The notes below the pieces were generated by a model. It ran no database searches. It was not told where the DNA came from and was given only the letters and a program-made list of their open reading frames with translations. Shown in pieces: positions 17,630 through 25,643 of a DNA stretch of 64,000 bases. Origin of the DNA: Desulfacinum sp. (lineage in GTDB: Bacteria > Desulfobacterota > Syntrophobacteria > Syntrophobacterales > DSM-9756); NCBI GenBank assembly GCA_014359885.1, contig JACIYN010000018.1, positions 178,223 through 242,222 on the forward strand, read 5' to 3'. The translations under genes and the position numbers were made by a program. Numbering within the stretch: position 1 is the stretch's first letter; each line of letters opens with the position of its first letter.

Positions 17630-19513
17630 TCAATCGGGGTCTGGCTCCGACCCCATGGGGCGCAGGTAGAGGGCACGGGCGAACGCGGAGGGAAAATCGG
17701 CCTGAGCGGCCAGCTCCAGGTAGCGCACGCTGCGGGCCAGCCGTTCGGCTCGACGGCGTTCTTGCCGGGAGATGAGCAGGCGCTGGGCGCCGAGGCCGGC
17801 TGCGTTTCCCACCTGCCGAAACCGTTCCGGCGGCAACTGCGGGAGCAAACCGATGGCAACGGCGCTTTCCAAATCCAGGTGGGTGCCGAAGGCACCGGCG
17901 ACGATGACCTGATCCAGCGCATGCGGGTCCAAGCCGCATCGATCCAGCAACAAGGCAATGCCGGCGGCGATGGCGGCCTTGGCCAGTTGAATGGAGGACA
18001 GGTCCCGCTGGGTGATGACGATGTCACGGCCGATGCCCGTGGCGGCGGCTTCCACCAGCAGCACCTCCGGCGTAGAGTCTCCCATGCCCAGGCGCACACG
18101 CGGGTGGCTGCGATCCAAAATCCCGGTCGGGCTCAAGATGCCTTGTTCCCGCAACACGCGGACCACGTCCAGCATGGCCGATCCGCACAGGCCGAGGGGA
18201 GCTCCGCCGCCGATGGTGGAGAATTGCAAGGCATTGTCCGGCGTCGTCCGGACACGACAGATCGCCCCCTGCACGGCCCGCATGCCGTGTTGGATATGGG
18301 CGCCCTCGAAGGCCGGCCCCGACGCACATGAGCAACAGAACATGCCCGCCGGGGTTCGCAGCACGATCTCGGTGTTGGTGCCGATATCGACGCCCAGCAC
18401 GTGACCGTCCAGGGTGTGGATGTCGCTTCCCAGGATCATGGCCGTGTGGTCACCGCCGACGAAGCCCGCCATGCCGGGTACGAGGAAAACGCGGGAACCG
18501 GGAGAGAAGTCGAGCTCCAGTTCGTAAGCCTTGAGCTCCAAGGCAGCGGTGCTGGCCGCCACATAAGGGGCCTGAGCGAGTTGTGCCACCGGCCATTCCA
18601 ACAGCAGGTGAGTCATGGCCGTATTGGCCGCAATGACCGTGTCTTCAATGGCCGCGGGGCTGCAGCCCAAACGCCGGATCATGGCGGCGGCCAACTGGCC
18701 GATGGCCTGGCGAGCCAGGCGGGCGAGGGTGCGCGCCTGTTCCCGGCCGGCGAGCGCATGCGATAGGCGACTGATGACGTCTTCGCCGTAGCGGATCTGC
18801 GGATTCATGATGCCGTGGGCGACGCGCACCCTGCCCGTCTCCAGCTCCACCAGATAGCCGGCGATCTTCGTGGTGCCCAGGTCCACGGCGAGGCCCAAAG
18901 GCGGCTGGGGCGGCGTCCAATGCAAGGCGATGACTTCATCTTCGTACAGGCTGAGGGTGACTTCGGTGCCGGCTGCCAGGGGATCCGTGTTGCGCACGAG
19001 CGCGGGATCGATGCGAACGGTCTCGAGGCCATGGTCTTCACTCAGGGAGCGCTCGACTTGTTGCCATACGGACAAGGGCCGGTCCGTGCCGGTGGGCCGC
19101 ACGGGGACGGTAAGGCGGCGTACCGGCGGGTCGGGTTCCAAGGCGAGCGGCTGCCCATCGACCTGCAAAAACGGCTGGGATGCCAGCACTTCCGGGGGGA
19201 TTTCCACCCGCAGGGAACCCCGTGGTACGGCCTGGCAAGCCAGGCGCAAGCCGTCTGCGAGCTCTTCGGCCGAGAGCAGGCGCTTTTCGGCGGCCGTGGG
19301 AGGCTCCACGGGCCCCTCCAGGATCCGCACGCGGCAACGCCCGCAAAGTCCCAGGCCTCCGCACGGGGCGTCGACGCTGTCGCTTCCGTCGGCGGCCAGC
19401 AGGCGTGCTGCTTCGAGCAGGCTGTGGCCGGACTCCAGTTCCAGGCGGCGTCCTACGGGGAGGAAAGTGATCGTATGCGTGGTCGGCTTGGACGGGTTCG
19501 GGGTGCTGGGCAT
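17630..19513 (-). CDS. RACo-like corrinoid activation protein (2Fe-2S ferredoxin plus ASKHA ATPase, DUF4445)
   Basis: 627-residue reductive activator that uses ATP to bring an inactive Co(II) corrinoid protein back to Co(I). The N-terminal ferredoxin domain shows CGGLGLCGRC (about 51-60) plus a later Cys in LACQA. The ASKHA ATPase part begins at LAVDLGTTKIAGYLVEL (about 207) and contains GVDIGTNTEIVL and the C-terminal VIVAGAFGTHLD signature. It is the last gene of the minus-strand corrinoid operon, whose other genes supply its target protein and methyltransferases. Confidence 0.9.
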   Translation of the reverse strand: MPSTPNPSKPTTHTITFLPVGRRLELESGHSLLEAARLLAADGSDSVDAPCGGLGLCGRCRVRILEGPVEPPTAAEKRLLSAEELADGLRLACQAVPRGSLRVEIPPEVLASQPFLQVDGQPLALEPDPPVRRLTVPVRPTGTDRPLSVWQQVERSLSEDHGLETVRIDPALVRNTDPLAAGTEVTLSLYEDEVIALHWTPPQPPLGLAVDLGTTKIAGYLVELETGRVRVAHGIMNPQIRYGEDVISRLSHALAGREQARTLARLARQAIGQLAAAMIRRLGCSPAAIEDTVIAANTAMTHLLLEWPVAQLAQAPYVAASTAALELKAYELELDFSPGSRVFLVPGMAGFVGGDHTAMILGSDIHTLDGHVLGVDIGTNTEIVLRTPAGMFCCSCASGPAFEGAHIQHGMRAVQGAICRVRTTPDNALQFSTIGGGAPLGLCGSAMLDVVRVLREQGILSPTGILDRSHPRVRLGMGDSTPEVLLVEAAATGIGRDIVITQRDLSSIQLAKAAIAAGIALLLDRCGLDPHALDQVIVAGAFGTHLDLESAVAIGLLPQLPPERFRQVGNAAGLGAQRLLISRQERRRAERLARSVRYLELAAQADFPSAFARALYLRPMGSEPDPD

Positions 19514-19636
19514 GGCCCTTCCTCATTGGTGGAGCCGGCCCCGGGGCCGGCACACTCCGCCGGGGCCCATGTGGATCGCCGGGATGAAGGGACCGATGGC
19601 GGGGTGAAGGCCATCGGGTCCGGTCCAGCCCGGTCT

Positions 19637-20437
19637 TCAGACGTCCAACTTCTTGTTCTGAAAGGCCTTGATGTACTCGAGGCAGAAGCGGTCCCTCGCC
19701 AACAAGGCTTCGGCGGCGTAAATGAGCGCGCCCATGACCGTGTCGGTAGGGTCCATGATGACCGCATCCAGGCCGTGGGCGATGCTGAGCACCACATAGG
19801 CGCGGTTGAGGTGGCGACGGGCCGGCAGGCCGAAGGATACGTTGGATACACCGGATACGAAGTGCAGGCCGGGATAGGCCTGTCTCAAGTCGTCCATGAG
19901 CAGCAAGGTGTCCACCACACTCTGTGGGTTGGTGGCCACCGAACGCACCAGCGGATCGAAATAGACCCGATCCGGTTCGATGCCGGCTTCGCACAGGGCG
20001 TCGACGAGGCGCCCGCCCACCTCCCGAGCCTTCTCCCGGGTGGGAGGAATGCCCTGGTCGTCGAGGCCCAGCAACACCACCTGACTGTCGGTTTCCCGGA
20101 GCAGCGGCAGGACTTCCCGGTAACGGGCGGACTCACCGCTGATGGAGTTGATCATGGCACGACCCTGATGCACTTCCAGGCCCGCGGCCAGGGCACGCGG
20201 GTTGGCGCTGTCGAGGCACAGGGGCAAACCGGTTGCCTGCTGAACCACTTCCACCAGCCACGCCATGGCCTGGGGTTCTTCCTCTGCATCGAGGGTGCCG
20301 CAGTTGACATCCAGCAGATGGGCTCCTGCCGCCGCCTGGCGGCGTGCCAGGTCTTCAATGAATTCCCGGTCGCGGCGACGGACCGCGGCATCTACGGCTT
20401 TGCGCGTGGAATTGATCTTCTCTCCGATGATGAGCAA
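19637..20437 (-). CDS. Pterin-dependent methyltransferase (methyltetrahydrofolate:corrinoid methyltransferase, MT II type)
   Basis: 266-residue TIM-barrel enzyme of the AcsE/MtvA/OdmA kind. It should move a methyl group between the corrinoid protein and tetrahydrofolate. The pterin-binding features are LIIGEKINST at the start, AGAHLLDVNCGT, LDSANPRAL and MINSISGES. Translation starts at TTG (20437) with GGAGG 6 nt upstream. It lies 24 nt after the corrinoid-protein gene. Confidence 0.88.
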   Translation of the reverse strand: MLIIGEKINSTRKAVDAAVRRRDREFIEDLARRQAAAGAHLLDVNCGTLDAEEEPQAMAWLVEVVQQATGLPLCLDSANPRALAAGLEVHQGRAMINSISGESARYREVLPLLRETDSQVVLLGLDDQGIPPTREKAREVGGRLVDALCEAGIEPDRVYFDPLVRSVATNPQSVVDTLLLMDDLRQAYPGLHFVSGVSNVSFGLPARRHLNRAYVVLSIAHGLDAVIMDPTDTVMGALIYAAEALLARDRFCLEYIKAFQNKKLDV

Positions 20438-20461
20438 GGAATCCCTCCGTGATCCAGGGGC

Positions 20462-21085
20462 TCAGGCATAGATCTCTTTGCAGATGTTCACGCCCTGGAC
20501 GGCGTCTTCGGCATAGAAGTCGGCGCCGGCAAAGTCCCGCACCTTCTCGTTGACCGGCGCGCCGCCGACGATGACCTTGACCTGGTCGCGAAGACCCGCG
20601 GCCGCCAAGGCGTCGACCACGTTCTTCATTTCCGGGTAGGTGAAGTTGAGCAGCGCGCTCATGCCCACCACTCTGGCGCCGGTGTCCTTGGCGGCCTCGA
20701 CGAATTTCTCGGCGGGCACGTCCACACCCAGGTCGATGACCTCGAAGCCGGCTCCCCGGAGCAACGTGATGACCAGGTTCTTGCCGATGTCGTGGATATC
20801 TCCCTTCACGGTCCCGATGATCACCTTGCCGCGATGGTCCTGGGCGGCGGTGCTTTCCAGCAAAGGCTCGATCCGCTTGATCACCTGCTTGAAGATTTCG
20901 GCGGAAAAGATCAGCTGACTGATATAGTATTTCTGTTCCGAAAACAATTGGCCCACGGCCACGATGCCTTCATTGCACTCGGCGATGATCGACGTGGCGG
21001 GGGTGCCTTCCTCGATCTTCTTGTCCACCAACGCGTAGACTTTCTTTTCGTCCAGATCCCGCAATGCCTGTGCCAATTCCGTCAT
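20462..21085 (-). CDS. Corrinoid (B12-binding) methyl-carrier protein
   Basis: 207 residues: an N-terminal helical cap (about 1-85) and a cobalamin-binding Rossmann domain with the base-off signature GDIHDIGKN (about 96-104), whose His coordinates cobalt, followed by DLGVDVPAE and VGMSALL. It shuttles the methyl group between the UroD-type MT I and the pterin MT II encoded on either side. Confidence 0.92.
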   Translation of the reverse strand: MTELAQALRDLDEKKVYALVDKKIEEGTPATSIIAECNEGIVAVGQLFSEQKYYISQLIFSAEIFKQVIKRIEPLLESTAAQDHRGKVIIGTVKGDIHDIGKNLVITLLRGAGFEVIDLGVDVPAEKFVEAAKDTGARVVGMSALLNFTYPEMKNVVDALAAAGLRDQVKVIVGGAPVNEKVRDFAGADFYAEDAVQGVNICKEIYA

Positions 21086-21124
21086 GATGTGTGTCCTCCA
21101 ACTGGGTTGTGCGCGATTGAGCGA

Positions 21125-22498
21125 TTACAGGAGCCACTGCCAGACCCATGCGTAGGCCATGGCCTCCAGCTGCTCCCAGGAGCGGCGGATGAGTTCCTCG
21201 TCGCCTTTGACGCCGCCCCATTCCGCCTTCTTGACTTCCCACGGGGTGATGAACTGTTGCGGTCGGAGTTCGGCCACCGGTACCCGGCCGGGCTGGGGAG
21301 GCTTGGGCTTGGGCTTGATGTCGGGATCGTAGACGCCGTACTCCATGACCGCATCGATCATGGCGCGGAAGTTTTGCGGCTTGACGGTATAGGGGAAATT
21401 GCACCCGCCGCTGATGATGTAGCCCCCGTCGCGTCCGACGGTTTCACAAAGCTCCTTGACATGGGCCCGGACTTCTTCGGGGGTGCCGAGGATGAGCAGC
21501 GAGTCCTGAACACCGCCGGCGATGCACAGGTGTCCGCCGAGAACCTCCTTGGCCCGACGGATGTCACCCTGGGTGTCGATGTCGCAGAGTACTTTGCCTT
21601 TGGGAAGTTCCAGCAGGCGATGCAAGTGAGCCCCCCAGTCCCCCTCCAGGTAGGCCCGCACGGTATGGCCGGCCGCCACCAGAATCTCGATGGTCTTCTT
21701 GAAAGAAGGCCAATAAAACTCGTCGAACTGATCCGGCGAAAGGAACATGGGTTTATGGGTCGGTACGAAGATGGGGTAGCGTTTGAGCGGGTCCGCGTAG
21801 GCCAGGGCCAGATGGGCCATCTCGTGTACCAGCACGTCACAGGCTGCCTTGACCTTGTCCGGGTAGCGATACAGGTCCAGCATCATGGACTGAAAGCCTC
21901 GCAGCACGTCGGCAAGGGCATCGAAGGGAGCCAAGAAGAAACCGGCCATGGGTTGGGGCATGCCCCAGTGCTGCTCCAGATGGATGGTGCGTTGGCGCAT
22001 GACCTGGGCCATCATCATCTGAGCCATCCCGCCTTTCAGCCAGGCCAGGTGGGAGCGCGCCGTACAGGGTCCGGCGAACTCCTCGTGGATGCGCGGCAGA
22101 AACCGTTGGATCAGAAAGCGGGTCGGGTTGTCGATGAATTCGTCGTACTCCTCCGCCTTCATGTTCTCCTTTTCCACGAACTGAAAGGGAGTGTCCGGCG
22201 GCAGGTCGCGGCCCGGCAGCCGATACGTGCGGCAGCCGACGGCATCGAACAGAGGCGCGTAGATGCGGTTGTTGCGCAGCACATCCACTTCCGGGAAATC
22301 CCGCATAAAGGCTTCTTCCGCCTGCAGCCACCGTTCCGGGTCGTAGATGGTCTGCTGGTGGTTGTTGCCCGAGTAGACCTCGGCGAAGTAGTTGCTGCCG
22401 GTGGCGATGGGGATGCGGTCCGTGGGTTCCAGGGCGATGGCGGCCTGATAGCGCCCCAACCTCTCTTCAAACAATTGCTTTGCTTCCGCGGGGTTCAT
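21125..22498 (-). CDS. Uroporphyrinogen decarboxylase-superfamily methyltransferase (probable MT I)
   Basis: 457 residues in the UroD/MtaA fold family. The neighbours show that it is not the haem-synthesis enzyme but the component that takes a methyl group from a substrate and gives it to the corrinoid protein. Conserved-looking segments are DRIPIATGSNYF at the start, YLEGDWGAHL, GGVQDSLLILGTPEEV and ISGGCNFP near the end. An N-terminal region of about 150 residues is longer than in typical UroD. The substrate (methoxylated aromatic, betaine or other) is unknown. A strong AGGAGG precedes the ATG. Confidence 0.82.
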   Translation of the reverse strand: MNPAEAKQLFEERLGRYQAAIALEPTDRIPIATGSNYFAEVYSGNNHQQTIYDPERWLQAEEAFMRDFPEVDVLRNNRIYAPLFDAVGCRTYRLPGRDLPPDTPFQFVEKENMKAEEYDEFIDNPTRFLIQRFLPRIHEEFAGPCTARSHLAWLKGGMAQMMMAQVMRQRTIHLEQHWGMPQPMAGFFLAPFDALADVLRGFQSMMLDLYRYPDKVKAACDVLVHEMAHLALAYADPLKRYPIFVPTHKPMFLSPDQFDEFYWPSFKKTIEILVAAGHTVRAYLEGDWGAHLHRLLELPKGKVLCDIDTQGDIRRAKEVLGGHLCIAGGVQDSLLILGTPEEVRAHVKELCETVGRDGGYIISGGCNFPYTVKPQNFRAMIDAVMEYGVYDPDIKPKPKPPQPGRVPVAELRPQQFITPWEVKKAEWGGVKGDEELIRRSWEQLEAMAYAWVWQWLL

Positions 22499-22520
22499 CC
22501 GGTTACCTCCTGCAGTTTTT

Positions 22521-23717
22521 CTAGTCTCTGCGATTTTCCGGGTTGACGGGGATCAACAGCAGTGCGCCCACCAGGGGGCCGATGGCCATGATCCACCACA
22601 CCGAGGTGTAGGCCCCCGTGATATCGATGGCCCAGCCCATGACCACCGGTCCGATGATGGGGGCGAGCTGGAAGACGAAGTTGGACGTACCGTTGGCAGT
22701 GGCGGCCCACTGCTTGCCGGCGAACTCGGAGATCATGACGGACAGGTGGGGGTTGGCCAGGTAGGAGACGAACCCGAACACGAAGCCCATGGCGCTGAGG
22801 GCCGCGATGGTGGTCTGGTACCCGAAGATAACGGTCACGGGGGCGATGACGAGCAGGGAGGCCATGAGGATGTTCTTGCGGTGCCCGAGTTTGTCGGAGA
22901 GGTAGCCGGAGGCCAGGGGGGCGATGAGGCCGCCGATGCCGTAAAAGACCATGACGGAGCCGGCTTCCTTGAGCGTGTAGCCCAGGTGCTTGATGCTGGC
23001 GAAGGTCCAGGTGGCGGTTCCCAGTTCAACCCACATGAGGCAGAAGCCGGCAAGGGCGGTCAAGATGAGGTCGCGGCTGCCGAACACCACCTTGAACCCG
23101 CCGAAAATGCCGGCGCCTTGGCTGCGGGCCTGAGAGCTGGTCTTGAGGAGGAAGAACAAGAGGATGCCGACCGCCAGGGTGAAGGCCCCCACGGCCTGGA
23201 AGGCGGCCTGCCAGCTGAACGCCTTGTTGAGGGCGGGCACCACGATGCCGGACAGGAGGATGCCGGCCGAGGGAGCGGCCAGCAGAGCTCCGAAGGCGGT
23301 GCCGCGCTCCTTGGGTGGGAACCATTCCATGAGGGCGCGGCTGCAGGCGGAAAAGACGGCCCCGGCACCGAGCCCGGTGGCCACGCGCAGGGCAAAGCCG
23401 GCTTCGTAGGTGGAGATGGAGCCCATGGCGAAGGTGGTGATGCCCTCCAGGGCCAGACTCAGGGCCAGGATGAGGCGGATTCCGAAATAGTCGGCGAGGA
23501 TGCCGGCGGGAATCTGGGTGATGACGTAGCCGATGTAGAAGGCGCTCATATAGGCGCCGGCCTGACTCATCTTCATGCCGAGCACCGGGACGACGACCGG
23601 GATCAGCGGCGGCCAGATGAAGCGCACGACGAAGGTGAGGAGAAAGCAGGCGGCGGTGAGGGCAAGCACCATCCAGCGGTAGGGTTGCGGGCTTTCGGGG
23701 CGTGGCACGTTGGTCAT
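22521..23717 (-). CDS. Major facilitator superfamily transporter
   Basis: 398 residues with about twelve hydrophobic helices. The loop after helix 2 has GILADYFGIRLIL and the later one SGYLSDKLGHRKNIL, both MFS signatures. It resembles organic-anion importers. The ATG at 23717 has AGGAGG 6-7 nt upstream; longer versions lack a site. First gene of the corrinoid operon, 22 nt before the MT I gene, so it probably imports the methylated substrate. Confidence 0.88.
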   Translation of the reverse strand: MTNVPRPESPQPYRWMVLALTAACFLLTFVVRFIWPPLIPVVVPVLGMKMSQAGAYMSAFYIGYVITQIPAGILADYFGIRLILALSLALEGITTFAMGSISTYEAGFALRVATGLGAGAVFSACSRALMEWFPPKERGTAFGALLAAPSAGILLSGIVVPALNKAFSWQAAFQAVGAFTLAVGILLFFLLKTSSQARSQGAGIFGGFKVVFGSRDLILTALAGFCLMWVELGTATWTFASIKHLGYTLKEAGSVMVFYGIGGLIAPLASGYLSDKLGHRKNILMASLLVIAPVTVIFGYQTTIAALSAMGFVFGFVSYLANPHLSVMISEFAGKQWAATANGTSNFVFQLAPIIGPVVMGWAIDITGAYTSVWWIMAIGPLVGALLLIPVNPENRRD

Positions 23718-23756
23718 GGTCTGCCTCCTGGGTGTAGGTTTGATGGTCGCCCGAAC

Positions 23757-23786
23757 CTCATATGTTATATAGGGAAGTTTTGTCAA
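23757..23786 (-). promoter_or_regulatory. Promoter of the corrinoid methyltransferase operon
   Basis: On the minus strand -35 TTGACA (23786-23781) and -10 TATGAG (23762-23757), spacing 18, inside the divergent region shared with the GntR gene. A TATATA lies within the spacer. A strong -35 but only a fair -10. Confidence 0.45.
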
Positions 23787-23892
23787 GCTCCTTTTTGTGT
23801 TTCTGTAAGGTGTGAAGTTTACAGACAAAAACGGTTGAGACCGGGGGATTTCCCGGCTTGACAACCACCGGAGACGGGGCTACAAGGGAGCC

Positions 23893-24675
23893 ATGAAAAC
23901 AAAGCCGAACCCCATCGACCGTTCCTCCTTCGAACCGGCGTACCTGCAGCTGGTGCGCGTGCTGCGCGAGCAGATCGCCGCGGGGCAATTCCGCCCCGGC
24001 GACCGGTTGCCCAGCGAGTCCCAGCTGTGCCGTCGCTACCAGGTGAGCCCCATGACCGTGCGTCGCGCCATCAACCTGCTGCTTGAGCAGGGCGTGGTGA
24101 CCACTGAACGGGGCCGAGGCACCTTTGTCAAACCTTTGGAACTGGGGGGCGTCAGCTTCAGCCTGGACCGGTTCCAGGATCTGCTCACCGACCGGGACGG
24201 CGCCCGCATCCAGTTGCTCGATGTGCGGATCGTGGAGGCCGACGAGCGGGTGGCGGCCGAGTTGGACCTGCCGGTCGGGGATCGCGTCATCCACATGCAG
24301 CGCCTGTTCCACAAGAACGGCGAGCCGCTCATCTACCACGCCCACCATCTCATCTACGACCCCAAACGCCCGGTGGTCGAAGCCGAGATGGAGGTGACTT
24401 CCCTGTACGGGCTGTTGAGTGGTTCCGGGACCTCTTTGGTCAAATGGGGTCGACTGGGCGTCCACGCCGCCGTCCTCGACGCCTCCCAGGCCCGGCTGCT
24501 TCGCCGGAGCGAGGGAGCGCCGGCCTTCTACCTGGAGCACACCTTTTACGACTACGATGATCGTCCCATAAGCTGGGGAGGGTTCACCTGCCCGGGGGAC
24601 TGTTTCCATTTCACCGCGACCGTCGGGGTTGTGGAGGGATGTGAGCCGTCCCGGGCGGCCCCCGGAAGGATCTGA
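23893..24675 (+). CDS. GntR family regulator with UTRA ligand-binding domain
   Basis: 260 residues. The winged helix-turn-helix (about 14-78) contains LREQIAAGQFRPGDRLPSE and MTVRRAINLLLEQGVV; the UTRA effector domain (about 95-245) has DERVAAELDLPVGDRVIHMQRLF. It diverges from the corrinoid operon and is followed by a second corrinoid-protein gene after 4 nt. It most likely responds to the methylated substrate or its product. Confidence 0.9.
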   Translation: MKTKPNPIDRSSFEPAYLQLVRVLREQIAAGQFRPGDRLPSESQLCRRYQVSPMTVRRAINLLLEQGVVTTERGRGTFVKPLELGGVSFSLDRFQDLLTDRDGARIQLLDVRIVEADERVAAELDLPVGDRVIHMQRLFHKNGEPLIYHAHHLIYDPKRPVVEAEMEVTSLYGLLSGSGTSLVKWGRLGVHAAVLDASQARLLRRSEGAPAFYLEHTFYDYDDRPISWGGFTCPGDCFHFTATVGVVEGCEPSRAAPGRI

Positions 24676-24679
24676 CATC

Positions 24680-25339
24680 ATGGTTTCCAGAATGACGCAA
24701 CTGGCCGCACTGGTCGCCGACCTGCAGGAAAAAGCTGCATTGGAGTGCGTTGGAGAGGCCCTGGCGGCCGGTGAGGACCCCCTCCGCATCATGGAACAAT
24801 GCCAGGAGGGGCTGCGCTTGGTGGGGAAGCGATACGAAGAGGGGATCTATTACATCTCCGGGTTGATCATGTCCGGAGAAATCATGCGCCAGGTGGGGGA
24901 GCTCATCTTTCCGGTTCTTGAGCGCCAGGTCAGCGCCGACGCTTCCGGGCGCATCCTGCTTGGCACCGTGGCGGGCGACATCCACTTCATCGGCAAGAAC
25001 CTGCTCAAGGTGTTGCTGCGCTGCCACGGCTTCACCGTGCACGACGCGGGAGAAGACGTTCCCGCGGAGCGCTTCGTGGAGCTGGTTCAGGAATTCAAGC
25101 CCCACGCCGTGGGCCTCTCCTGCCTGCTCACTACCGCCTACGATTCCCTCAAGGACACCGTGGCACTGCTGCGCCGCCGCCCGCCCGCCCAGGGGGTTCC
25201 CATCGTCATCGGCGGACGTGTGGACGGGAAAGTGTGTGCTTACGTCAAGGCGGATCATTGGGCCGGCGACGCGACGACGGGAATCCGTCTGTTTCAATCC
25301 CTTTCCGCTGCGCGGGTCGCAGTGGATCGGGCCCCATGA
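24680..25339 (+). CDS. Second corrinoid (B12-binding) protein
   Basis: 219 residues with the same two-domain layout as the protein at 20462-21085: a helical cap, then a B12 domain with GDIHFIGKN (about 100-108). The second Asp of DxHDxG is replaced by Phe here, which removes a residue that usually tunes the cobalt His ligand. It is coded with the regulator, not with the methyltransferases, and might act as a sensor partner or an alternative carrier. Confidence 0.85.
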   Translation: MVSRMTQLAALVADLQEKAALECVGEALAAGEDPLRIMEQCQEGLRLVGKRYEEGIYYISGLIMSGEIMRQVGELIFPVLERQVSADASGRILLGTVAGDIHFIGKNLLKVLLRCHGFTVHDAGEDVPAERFVELVQEFKPHAVGLSCLLTTAYDSLKDTVALLRRRPPAQGVPIVIGGRVDGKVCAYVKADHWAGDATTGIRLFQSLSAARVAVDRAP

Positions 25340-25493
25340 TGACGTTGATCCGCCCGCCCCGGGATCGGGTTGAGGCCCGGGCGTGGCGCTCGACTCCCCG
25401 CCTCATGCCGCCCCGCGCCAGGGGGTTGGCCTTCGGACCGCCCGCCCACAGATGGTGGTCGCAACGAACAAGTGGCCGCCAACCGGTTTGAGG

Positions 25494-25643
25494 ACTAGGA
25501 GCCTGTCCGAGAACTCCGCAAACCGTCACTTCCGCGCAAGCGGGAGTCCATAACTTACTGGAAATCCTGGATCCCCGCTTTCGCGGGGATGACGAAGGGG
25601 CGGTGAACGGCGCCAATCTGCCGTTGTCAGACAAGCTCCTAGG
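25494..25643. mobile_element. MITE-like element, copy 2
   Basis: About 150 bp with 20-bp inverted ends (left CTAGGAGCCTGTCCGAG, right-end complement CTAGGAGCTTGTCTGAC; 17 of 20 identical over the full arms). It contains a GATCCCCGC/GCGGGGAT stem. Its right end supplies the TAG stop codon of the sigma-54 regulator. The rest of the 25340-25638 gap shows no gene. Confidence 0.6.
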
